DNA from: Pisolithus tinctorius
Taxonomy: Eukaryota > Basidiomycota > Agaricomycetes > Boletales > Pisolithaceae
Direction: 5' to 3'
Assembly (NCBI GenBank): GCA_024663395.1
Contig: JANFAH010000001.1
Coordinates: 6,014,001 to 6,078,000, forward strand
DNA length: 64,000 nt
Shown here in pieces: positions 24,493 through 35,138 of the stretch. The notes beneath the pieces are model-generated. The model was given only the letters and a program-made list of their open reading frames with translations. It did no database searches and was not told where the DNA came from. Both the position numbers and the translations under genes were made by a program. The first letter of the stretch is position 1. Each line of letters opens with the position of its first letter.

Positions 24493-25708
24493 ATGAATTC
24501 TCAAACCGGTATACATGTAAGTGCCAGATCCTCCTCTAGAGTTTGCATCCCTGCTGATTCCAATAGAATATCCGAAGTTCACACTTGTTCCTTCCAGTGG
24601 ACGACATGAGTGCCTCCAGCATTTCGCTCTCTACTGTGGAAGACCACGACTATCGCTGGTTAGACGCCGTGTCTCCCAAGGCGGCGTTAACCTTTGCTGC
24701 GCTATGGGACCCGGAGGAGGGGATGATCACCTTTTCGGGTGCACGGCTTCTTGAGAGTGACGGCCTTCTGGGGATTGAATCACGTTCATGCGTACATGGT
24801 GATGGGGCATCTCAAGCAAACTCATGCAGTCAGAGCGCAGAACCCGTGGTAGATGAAGATACCGAACCCCTTGACACCCTCCACGACACGTTTCGCACTT
24901 TCCTGTACCGCGTTCCCAATCGCTCGTTCCGGTATCGCCAGCAGAGAAGCCCGCTGACGCGTGTTGCTTCAGTTTCCGGGACAAAAGACTCGTATAAGCG
25001 GGAAATAACGTTGAGACCCGTTCGCTCACTCCATATCCCACGAGTGGACAAGGTCGAACCAAACCTCCCACGATCGACCCAGGCTTCACCCATGTCCAGC
25101 ATGTTCAGGTCTCGAATGGATCGTACTCCCGAGATGCGTAGTATGGAAGAGGGGCTTTCGGTTAGCGGAAAGAAGCAACTTTTGGTATGCTCAGGTTGTG
25201 TTGATGCAGCGCCAGTGAATTCATGAGCTTGTTTTCTTAGTCTTCTCGCTTTTCGGCGACGACGTTGTCTACCTCGACTAAGGTGGACGTACCATACGGC
25301 ATTCGTCGTAGAATATCGCTCACTCCAGTTCGTTTCCCTGTCGATGATAAGGCGTCCCTTTCGTCACCTTCTCGTTCACCTCCTTCCTCTCCACGTCGGC
25401 GCCTCCGTAAACGGTGTCCAGCTGCGGAGGGCCACCTCTCTCCAGCAGCGATAACTACAAATATAGAATTACCCAAGGCAAGTCCGGAAGGACGTAAGCC
25501 GCTTTCCCTGCTGTCACGGTCTTCTTCAAGATACTCCCCCTCTTCCCCTACACCCTCTTCTAAAAAGGGCAGTATCAAGTACAAGTTCCCAATTTTCCCG
25601 CGCCGTAGGGCTTTTCGTCGGAGTAACGCTTCGGATGAGGGTTGGGTGTACATCGAATTGAAAACCAGAATCGAACAACGCCTTCTTCCCGATTTCAGGG
25701 AGGATTAA
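24493..25708 (+). CDS. Hypothetical Ser/Pro/Arg-rich protein
   Basis: I do not recognise this family. Start ATG 24493 gives MNSQTGIH, followed by a short intron. Exon 2 has DDMSASSISLSTVEDHDYRW, LDAVSPKAALTFAALWDPEE and LDTLHDTFRTFLYRVPNRSF. An intron from about 25185 (donor gtatgc) joins GKKQLL to SSRFSATTLSTSTKVDV. The second half is Ser/Pro/Arg-rich (SLSSPSRSPPSSPRRRLRK) and ends VYIELKTRIEQRLLPDFRED, stop at 25706-25708. No membrane segment or catalytic motif is visible; Arg/Ser and SP sites suggest a phosphoprotein. The intron joins two long frames cleanly, which argues that the gene is real. Confidence 0.6.
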
Positions 25709-26852
25709 GCTCGAAGGCGAAGTTGACATAACGTCAACGGGCAAGATCGCGGGTCTATGTGACTCTGGGTTCTAGCTTTTATCCCTCCTTTGCTGATCTT
25801 AACCTTCTTTCTTGTTTTTCCCTCCTGCTTAAGCTACGCATTCCTTTGTCTCGACGGCCAGTCTCTCTGGCATTTTGCCTTCCGCTCCCGCACCATTCCT
25901 TCTTTTCCTGATGGGTTTCTGACATATTTGCCTCCCACAGGCTGGATGGCACGACGACTTTCCTTTCATATCCGCTAATTTGTCATATGTATCAACTTCA
26001 AATTCCCGTCGTTGTATGTCAAGCGTTTCTCCCTTTCCCTGACGTTATGTCCGTGGACCTAGTCACGCGACACTTGTGCATGCGTCATGTTTTTTGGCTG
26101 TGTTCTTGCGACTTTTCCCGTGGTTCTTTGATGTGTACATCGAATGTCCTGTACATGTAAACACCAATTCGATGAATATTGTACAACGCCTTTGTCGCTC
26201 GGGGCCGAGCTTCCAGTCATGATCATCATGGACTTTTGCGTTTCAATTCGCGTATCGGGATCTATGGAAGTTCCAACGGGGGTTATATTAGTTTACGAAG
26301 TGCCCGGCCGGTGTTCGTGGCCATCTGTCCTGAAACCATGCTTGTCCATGAAATTTCAGAACAGTCCTTACAGAAGATATTACAGTAGTGCAAAGGAAAG
26401 GAATATTCGTACACGAGATCAACCAAAAACTGTTTTCATTGCATGCATTAAAAAATATAGCTAGCCACTGGACTCCAGTCCTAAATAAACCCGATCTCAC
26501 CCAGTCAGGAGATTGAGAGAAAGTAACGAACAGAACGTATGCACAGAAGTGTACAAATGTACATGAAATCAAGACGGATGAGGTTATCAACCTCGCAAAT
26601 GGCGTGAATACACAGGAGAGTGAATTCATATCAGCACATCCTCTACATCGTAAGGTAAGCTTCAACATACGGGTCGCCGTGGCGCACAAGGACAGAGCAG
26701 GACAACATCTAAAGCGAGTGGAGAAGCTGATACAGTCCACGTAGAGGACAAGATAAACGGCACAGATTGGGGTGAGAAAGGACCGTCGTGCGTCAGTACA
26801 GCACAATACATGAGTGGGTGAGTTGAATCCACGGGGCGTGTTGCAGTGGGCT
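25709..26852. other. Intergenic between convergent genes
   Basis: About 1.1 kb between the gene ending at 25708 and the leftward CHS7 gene ending at 26853. It is rich in T/C tracts near 25770-26050 and should hold both 3' UTRs. The open frames here are not supported by any family or splice pattern. Confidence 0.4.
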
Positions 26853-28110
26853 TTACGGATAGTAGGCATCGTTGTCCCAGTCCTCTGCAAAATTTGTGAG
26901 TATAACGATGCACGTAGATCAAGGGCTGTGTCACCTTCCGTGATACTCCGCCATGCAACATAGAGTACAACGACGGTGGCGGTTTCAAGAAGGGTTGCTA
27001 TGAAAGAACCATCTACCTTTGCAGATGAACCCTATCAAGTAGTGATTAGGCAAGTCGTGAAAAACCGGGAGCGTGTGAGGCATCACTCACTTGACATATC
27101 ACCTTGCTCAAAAGGAAGTAGGCAAGCTGGCTGAGGACGAAGAGAATGGCCGATATGACGTAGTACCATACGGGACGGATCTCGTTGAGCACGCCGATCA
27201 CTATGTAGAGCATGAGGCCGAGGTAGATAAGAGCGGCGCTAGAGAGTCATAATCATGAGTCGCAGAAATTCACGAGCTTAGGAGGTACATACACCCCGGG
27301 CCATATACTCGTCAGTACGAAAAGTGGTATACTGGAAAGCGCTTCTGGTGGGTTCGACGGCCCAAAAGTGTGCGTGAGGGTGAGAGCGACATCAAACGAG
27401 ATATATGTTGTTGCGACGAAGAAGAAGACGCCGATAATGGATAAGGGCTATTGGGTCAGGTGAGAGGGAGCGCATTGTGAGAAACAGCCCAAATACGTAC
27501 TATGATAGAGCTAAGAGTGCCATCTTCCACGACCTGGGTTGCTACGATGGCATTGCCCAGCAACCACCAGAACAACGTAGCAACAAGGCCTGCATGTAAG
27601 GCAGTAAACGCAACTAAAGCTGTAGAGCCCTGCTCGAGGAGAGAGCCCGTCGTCAAAAGCTGGAGTGGTAGTGTTGCGAGGTATATAAAGAAGAGTATTC
27701 GTATTTCCGTTCGCCCTTGTGTTATTCACGTGAGTGGGTAGCAACAGTGAGGGAGAAACACGACACGTACCGACTGCAGCCTGTCTCCGGCCAGCGTGAA
27801 TAATTATTGCAGCGACGACGAATATACTAAGGCCACAAGCGATGATATCTGCTATGTTTCCCAGCGATCCGTCTGTGTTGACTCTCGGTATACCGCATAC
27901 CGGGTTAACACCGACCGGCGCAGAAGTAGCGTTTGCAGATAAACCAGTGAGAATTTTGGGATGCTCGGGAAGTACCTTGTGAATGAACCGCATGAGCTGC
28001 CAAGGATCACGAACGGACTGGATAAGCCATACCTGACGGTAAAAGAGATTGCACCAGGTATACGATGGAACCTGAGAGCACAACGATCCGAAATCGCCAA
28101 ACTGACTCAT
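26853..28110 (-). CDS. CHS7: Chitin synthase export chaperone (Chs7 family)
   Basis: Multi-pass ER membrane protein of the family that in yeast lets chitin synthase leave the ER. Starts MSQFGDFGSLCSQVPSYTWC, then NLFYRQ spliced to VLPEHPKILTGL, GVNPVCGIPRVNTDGSLGNI, ADIIACGLSIFVVAAIIIHA and GRRQAAVG. Later exons give EIRILFFIYLATLPLQL, LEQGSTALVAFTALHAGL, TQVVEDGTLSSI, YISFDVALTLTHTFGPSNPP, EALSSIPLFVLTSIWPG, RPVWYYVISAILFVLSQLAY, KVICQ and GSFIATLLETATVVVLYVAW, ending EDWDNDAYYP with stop at 26853-26855. The Cys-containing luminal N-terminus and the QVVEDGT motif fit the family. About six short introns; no lesion found. Confidence 0.9.
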
Positions 28111-29053
28111 AGCTACGATCCCGATGGGGAGTTATGGGTGAGGGTGAGGGTATGCAATGTAACTCGGAAACGATCCGCGTTTTGGCAAGGCTGTCTTTGA
28201 GGAAGGGTATCGCCCGAGGAACTGGCGTTAATTCGTTGTTCGAGGTCGTGTAAGGAGTGGAGTCGAATAGTTCAAATCGCAAACAAATCAATACAAGAAA
28301 CTAGCGTGTCATTGAAAAAAAAAAGGCGCCCACCGTCGAACGAACAATAACTGTTTCTAAGGATCTCCTCGACAAGACGAGACAGGACAAAGACTCAAGG
28401 AAATGTACTGGACGGGATGGATCGCAATCACGAGGACGACAAAAAATGACCAGCGAAACGTGGGAGGAGGAAATCATGCGGCCACGTCTCACGCGCCGGT
28501 GGTATTACAATCATTTAATTCCATAGCCACCCCTCGCTGTTGCCAGGAAAGAAAGAATTGAAAATTCCGAGCAGCACATCTCATTATCACGCGCCATCAC
28601 TTCCAGCAGTCAACTTACAAGGCTGCGCCCGTTCGACCTCGTCGATCGACCCATTAGCAACGTGTGAATCGACTCATAGCAACAGCCATTAATAGGGCCA
28701 CTCAAGGCTGCCGCCGCCTACGCCTACGCCCACAGCGCGACTGCCATAAATTAGCTGTAGGCGTCGGCGTCAGCGCCAACTTTGAGCGACCCTGTTGTGC
28801 TGCAAATGAATAGCAAAGTCTAACCGAGTTCTCACTCATCCAGTTACTCCTTATTCACATGCAAAACTTCATGAGGTGGCCTTCGCACCTTGCCAGCCTG
28901 GGACCGCAGCTATGCAATCCAGAAGGGGGTGTTCTGATAGTGATATCACATCGACACCCACGACTGCTGTCAGTATTGAATCATTCCAGAAGAAAAGAAA
29001 TCCTAGGACTACATGAAACATGACGAGAACGCAGTGAATTCAAGACTCCATCA
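28111..29053. other. Intergenic, presumed CHS7 promoter
   Basis: About 940 bases upstream of CHS7 and downstream of the dynein light chain gene, both leftward. Features seen: an A run at about 28315-28323 and an imperfect GC-rich inverted repeat at about 28708-28774 with GCCTAC/GTAGGC arms. No gene is supported. Confidence 0.4.
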
Positions 29054-29610
29054 CTATGTTGCTGGATCGTGCAGCACTGCCAATAGATATCGATGATCTA
29101 CAGGTGTGGTTGATTCATGTCGTTTGAGAGTGACCAAAGCGAATGAAAGAGACACTTACCGGGCGAAATCATCAACTCGTGCCTCTTCGTCCGTATTCTC
29201 ATAAACCTTATACTATCCTGTAAAGACAATTAGGAATTAATATCAGTCCCGAACTGGTTCATCGGATAACAACACTCCAGTATTGAGCTCTTCTCCGCAT
29301 GAAGTGAGATACGTACCCCTTCATTCTCTTCTCCACTGACTTCTTCAAGTCCCGCCTGCACACTGTCAACAATGCCTCTGATAACAGCAGCGTACTTTTT
29401 CCCTTGGTCACCCTCGAACACCACTCCCGAGTGTCGAATAATGCTCACTTGCTCGCCACGCGATAGGAGGATGTACCCCAACACGGAACGATGAGCAGAG
29501 AGCATTGAAAGCGTTTGTTCCAGTTCTGCTGGCATAGTAGCGTGACCGTCTGTCGAGGGGGTCGTGGTGGATGTGGATGGGCCACTTGACGTGCTAGCTA
29601 GCGTAGTCAT
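29054..29610 (-). CDS. Dynein light chain, roadblock/LC7 type
   Basis: Small dimeric subunit of cytoplasmic dynein, acting in microtubule motor cargo transport. Exon 1 starts MTTLASTSSGPSTSTTTPST, a longer Ser/Thr tail than usual, then ELEQTLSMLSAHRSVLGYIL, EQVSIIRHSGVVFEGDQGKK, YAAVIRGIVDSVQAGLEEVS. After an intron (donor gtacgt) comes SIRFMRIRTKRHELMISP. After a second intron comes DHRYLLAVLHDPAT, stop at 29054-29056. The IRHSGVVFEG and RTKRHELMI(S/I)P motifs are diagnostic. The extended N-terminus could mean that the true start is the Met of MPAELEQT. Confidence 0.92.
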
Positions 29611-30216
29611 TGAAAACGACAGGCCTGGCGGTGTGGGTCTGGGGTTAGCTGCACGTCAACAAGGGCATGTATTGAACGATAACGCTCACTGTGTGTTAAA
29701 TTATGAGCGCAAATAGAGAGCAACCCAACTTGGGATCCTCGGCCGCAATCCATCCATGCCGCCACATCACACTGTTGCAACTTGTACACCCTCGTAGAGA
29801 CTAACAGCGTCGCAATGCACCCTGCCGTCCAGGTCCCGCTCAACTACAGGCTCGCTCGCCCACGCAAACTAATCGCTTATATCTGCGCTATTTGCCTTGC
29901 CAAAGCTCTTGAAGTTAAAATGGGTACTTCGGGAAATGATAACCGTAAAGTTAACTTCTAAACACTAACACAGCAAGAAAAGCCTCGTTTCGCCAGGCCC
30001 CTGCATCCAAAAAGCTGGCCATTTGTTTATGCAACGAACCGATCATGTGTTTGTGCCTGTAGCATTGACGTTTCGATCATTGTCAGCATAAGCGTCCCCC
30101 CACTCACCTTAATGGCAGAGCTGCTATGGTTCTCTAATCGTGGACATATAGAATCTTCTACGTCTGGATCCCTAACAAAGTTTTACGATCTCGGATCCTC
30201 CCCGGGGAGATATAAA
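29611..30216. other. Intergenic, presumed dynein light chain promoter
   Basis: About 600 bases between the light chain start and the 3' end of the inverted DUF6534 copy. No gene is recognised. Confidence 0.4.
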
Positions 30217-32315
30217 TTACATGTAGACATGGCTGTCTGTCGACACACTTTGGTTATAACAATTGTCATACCCGGAATGTGATGGCAAACCCAGGATGAA
30301 ACTACTAAAATCACACCTCTCCCTCTCTTTGCAGCGTTGTAATCTTGTCATGGACTGAAACAGCAGTGATATCGATAACAACCCCTTCGCGCCCGTTGAA
30401 ATGCCTTTCTCCATCTTTTGAACTCCCCCAATCCTTCGAAAGCTTCGGCGGTTTCGGAAAGTGGACATCATTGATGCGTCCAGGTGACCCTGAACCTGAA
30501 CCCCGGGATTGAAGATGTTGCCGGGTGTTCAGCGATGCTAGAAGTGAATTGGCGTATACTATTCAATAGTAAGAAGGGGAATTGTCAGGGAACAGAAGAC
30601 TGACGTTTTCCAATAACGAAGTCCAATGCCATTGTCCATGCAATTATGTCATCAGCATCCTGGACAAAGTGAGACCATTATAGTTGTCTTGCAATAGGTC
30701 ATATGTACCACGATGAGCTCCGCAATGACGACTAGTCTACCGCAAAAACCTGAATCAATTCGCAGTTACAAAGCAAAGAGTTATCAAGCGTACAAACTCA
30801 GCAAACACCGGTTAACAGCATAGATGATAAGTGTATTCAACGGACGCTTCGTTCCGGGCAGGATTTATTAGGAAGGAATGACCAACACTGAGTGGACTCA
30901 CCTTGGGACTGCGGAGCGCGAGCCACTATCACGCAAAAGTATGTAGAGTGACACTGTAATCAAAACCTCAGATAAAACGATGGTAGACGCAGTAGGTGTC
31001 GCAGTATAAAACTAGGAATAATGATTTGTGAGCTGCCGCACCAAATTCTCTATTGACAACACTACCCTAGTGTACGGGGAGAAGCTAAGCGCATCGTTGA
31101 CGAACCTACACACGGAGATCAGTATTTCAGTGGAGATAGTTGGACAGGGTGGAGTACGTCATAAAGACTATCGCTGCTTCTTGTTAGAGTAGGTCCCGCG
31201 GTGGAAGAAAAACGATGGACAAACCTATGGCAAGCCCTGTTGAAACATCGTTATAAGTGCATCGTGAGTGCAATAGAAAAACACACCAAAGTGAACTAGT
31301 ACTAATGATATCTACCACGATCCTGTTACTGGATGATACCTTTGCCATCACAAGCAACTGTACTCACAAGTGGGGCAGTCACCAACCACCTCAGTTGATG
31401 ACGGCAAACTGAATGCCAATCAATAAAGTCTCGAGTGGCATGTTGGGTGTGACATACGACAATATATTGTATGCGCAAAGAAGCTAGGACATTCAGTTTA
31501 TGGTCGTCGACTGGTAAAAAGAGAATCACTTACAATTGAACTATAGTAACGATAAATGTCTGGAATAGAGATAAATCCTGTCATAAATGCTCGTGAGATG
31601 AAAAGAACACACATTCACTAGAAGCGACGCCTAAGCACGGAAGCACCCTAAATCAGTGCCTTGCAGGAAAATGGGTGTGCGCACTGGGAATGACCTGTCA
31701 GATCTCATTAGCAGGAAGCATCCCTGAAATAGACAGCATACGAACCAGATAATATACTCCAAGCTCAGCAGATCCCCATAATTGGTTATCTGCAGTGGTT
31801 GAGTGTAACGGTTACAAGGAGTAGATGCATCAGTTTCACCAGATAGTAGTACAACACATGACACACTAATTGAGAATTAACCACACATTTTCCTAGACAT
31901 AACGAATACTCACTGAACGAGACATGTAATGTATCAAGAATCCTGAATTTGCATGAGCAGGTTTGACAACTACCCCAAGGTAGCCCTAACTCACCATACG
32001 GCAGCAACAACGAACTTTATGCACGACGAGTCCTCAGAGTAGTGCGTGTAATACACATAAGTCTGCATAGCCAGTAAGCAGGTCACGAGCCTGATCATTT
32101 AGTATGAAGCGCGCCTGGAGAGTCGTTACGCCATACAACCTTCGATATGGGACATGGACATCAGAGGGGAGATGTGACAAAATCATCGAAAGCAATACAT
32201 ACATGGCAGAGACCAATCCCCCAATGAGGGTGGAACATATCGTGAATGATTGAGCAGACGATTGGGCTGTGTTTAGCTATGAAATGTCTTCACCAAACCC
32301 GCCAGGAATACCCAT
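30217..32315 (-). pseudogene. Second DUF6534 copy, inverted, probably a pseudogene
   Basis: Same gene structure as the copy at 8055-10055, on the other strand. It has a start at 32315 (MGIPGGFG), LIGGLVSAM, YGVTTLQ, TYVYYTHYSED, ILDTLHVSF, HVLYYYLV, ITNYGDLLSLEYIIW, CRHQLRWLVTAPLV and a tail with ASLNTRQHLQSRGSGSG and DVHFPKPPKLS. Similarity extends through introns (for example the intron before ATAACCAATTATGG), so it is a DNA duplication. Two lesions argue against function: the first intron's acceptor AG is lost by a small deletion (gcatag/GAGGCGCC in copy 1 against tgttccacc/CTCATT here), and the acceptor before DFIDWHSVC is shifted so that splicing there would give an early stop. The central C-terminal membrane block (DFLITVSLC in copy 1) could not be traced clearly. 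A gene with altered splicing cannot be excluded. Confidence 0.62.
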
Positions 32316-33423
32316 GTCGTTTGGGTAACTTGTATAGCACAGATTCGTGGACGAACTCGTTGCAGGTTGCGATTGTTGAAGTGAATGGGGGCAGTGGGGG
32401 CGTATTGGATTAAGCAATCCAGTCCTCTTTTAAACAATGAAGGCTGCAGGGATATGCAAGCGGGGACCTCCATTGCCATTGCCCCGAGGAACGCCTTTGG
32501 CATGAGGTACTTAGACCAAACCATCAAAAGATATGGTTGATCCATCGCGCATCAAACTTCAAGTAAGATCAGGGACGATCGAAATCCCAACGACAGCGAC
32601 TAACTGTGGAATAGCGATAATTCCGCGGAATTTGTGTTGTCGAATGGCTTGGGGAAGCCAAATCAACTGGACTCCGTCAAGTGCGCGATTACTCAGCGCG
32701 GTCTTGCGCTTTTTTCGACATCCGCGCATATGCCTCAACAATAAGTCCGTGCGGCAAATTCCACCAGCCACCTCACAACTGTAGCATGCTCGGGCATGGT
32801 AAACAAGGTGCCTGCCGGCGATGACGGCCCTGTTCTAGTCAGGACATTTGCACGTGGATACAATGAATTATGAGCAAACGATAGTGGCATTGTAACTAAC
32901 TAGTAACAATGTATGATGGTTTACAGCACTGCAACCTTCTAGTCACATACATGGGCTATGTGATCTTGGATAAGACTCAGATCGGATGTCAGATAGCGGC
33001 ACTGCTTCAGAGGGAATCCGAGGCAGACAGCTGCCTCTGAAGCTCTTTCACCGAGGAAAACTAGATCACTGGCTTCTACTTCTCCTTGGGCAAGACTTTG
33101 CATGGATTATAGCCTTATTGCGGCATGAGGCAAGAGGAGCAGCTTGAGAGCTGGGGATAATTCATTGCTTTATCACTTTATGTTGTGAAACTTGGCAATA
33201 CCTTTGCCATTGCAAGTAAATGTACTCGACACTTCTTGACTCTGCTCCAGGTGGCACCCTGATAAGGACCCCAAAAGAAAAAACTTCTTCTGACCTCGTC
33301 ACCCCAGCCAGACTCAGCAGAGCCTGTTGCAGGCTACAGCGACATATATTAGCGCCTCTATAGAACCACACTAACAAGCGCACCCACAAAACTAGCAACC
33401 ACACCCATCACCCCCACCATTTT
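32316..33423. other. Boundary stretch between gene space and the retroelement stack
   Basis: No gene is supported. At about 33196-33235 a roughly 40-base piece (aatacctttgccat, then aagta/aatgtactc) resembles 31335-31370 inside the inverted DUF6534 copy, so it may be a scrap of a third copy. The 5' UTR of the LINE probably begins after about 33250; its exact 5' end cannot be set from one copy. Confidence 0.4.
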
Positions 33424-35138
33424 ATGACCTCGACTGGACGAATGTCTGTGAGGTCACTTTCCCATGCCATGCCAGGCCCTCCGCCAGGACCCCGAACATC
33501 AAACACCACACAGCTTGGTAAAACCACCAGAAGCAGCAGACTGTCGCTCAAAGAAATCATCAACGACCCAGAAGCCAATATCAAAGACACAGCAACAGCC
33601 AGAACCTTTTTAGACCAGCTCTACACCATTCAAGGTGAACTGGCCACCCCAGAACACATATCACACATGCTATTCTACATATTGCAATCCAAAGGCTTAA
33701 ACAATACTCTATGCTCAGCAATTCGAGCCACGGCATACTTAGTCAGGGAACTCGCCACCTCAGAACTAGCTGAGTCTATTATCACAGCAGTCTCAAACAA
33801 GATCAAAAATTCAGTGGTAGCCACCATCTCCCTGCAGATTGCTAACATCCTTTCAGCAGCTGAGAACCTAGAGAAAACTAATGAGAATGTGATAACCTCC
33901 AACAACAACACCATCAAGAAGATTGAACAAATCACCAGCACCCCAACTGCGCAGACACCACTCAGCTGGAGGACCATGTAAAAAACCTAATCGACAACAT
34001 GAATATGGTGAAGACAGCACTAGAGGACATGAAAAACCACATCAAGACCCAGCCTCCCACTGTCCCCACTCCATACAGGGACACGTTAACATCGTCAATG
34101 GCCAACCCGAACCACATCCTGCTAGGAAAATGCTTAGCACCAGAACATGCTATGGCCCATGCAGCTATCAAGGAATGGCAATTACTGATCGACCCTATCA
34201 GTGACCACCCCCTCCTGAACAACACTGCAACTAGGGAATCTACTATTGACCTTATCAAACAAGCCCTGGAAACTGTAGACTGAGTTGATGGCCCCAACCT
34301 GTAACTCAGATCAATAGCATGACTATGCAACAACGGAATACTCCTTGAATTCAACAACCAAGAAGCTGTAGCATGGATCAGAGAACCAGCTAACAAAATG
34401 ACCTTCCTCGCGAAACTGGGAGGTGAAGTAGTGATCAAGGATAGGCACTACAATATAGTAATCCCCTTCTTACCAATTTCGACTGAAACTGACAACCCAG
34501 GTACCCTCTGCAACATGGAAACTGAAAACAACATTCCACAGGGATCAATCGCCAAGATCAAGTGGATAAAAGACCCAGCCAAATGTACCCCAAGCCAATG
34601 AGTAGCCCATGCACTCGCATCCATCACCTTGCCAGAGATTGCTAACCAACTCATTAGAGACAGCCTCTACTGGGGCCTTGATAGACTATGCCCACACAAA
34701 GACAAGAAGGAACCAGTTCACTGCCTCAGGTGTCAATGCATAGGCCACCTCACGAGAGAATGTAAAGAATCCACAGACACCTGCAGTATTTGTGCCCAGC
34801 CACACCGCACTCAGGAATGCAACACTCCCTCACCTGCCCCCTTCTGCGTCAACTGCCAGAACAACACTCACACCAGCAGAGACAGAAATTGCCTGGATCT
34901 CATCAGAAGATGCAATGCAATGGACAAACACACTCCGGAAAACTGCATGCCCTATTTCCCCACATCAGAGGAGTGGATGCATGTCGAGCTTCCAGCTCAC
35001 ACAACCAACCCCATTGTACACACAAGGCCCCCACCCATACCACCCACCAACAACAGCCCACTCAGACAAATAATGCTGGGGGAAGTGATGTATCTCAGAT
35101 CCAGCCCACCAAGACACAGGCACCTGAACCGTGTATGA
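33424..35138 (+). pseudogene. LINE ORF1 (gag-like, three zinc knuckles), broken
   Basis: Nucleic-acid-binding coat protein of the LINE particle. It starts MTSTGRMSVRSLSHAMPGPP and changes frame near 33945-33960 (from TAQTPLSW to ADTTQLEDHVKNLI). It then runs in one frame to 35138 with TGA stops at 34281, 34320 and 34599. At the last, family members read Arg-Val-Ala-His, so the codon was probably CGA. The C-terminal part has the knuckles CLRCQCIGHLTREC, CSICAQPHRTQEC and CVNCQNNTHTSRDRNC. No coding function is expected without recoding. Confidence 0.75.
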
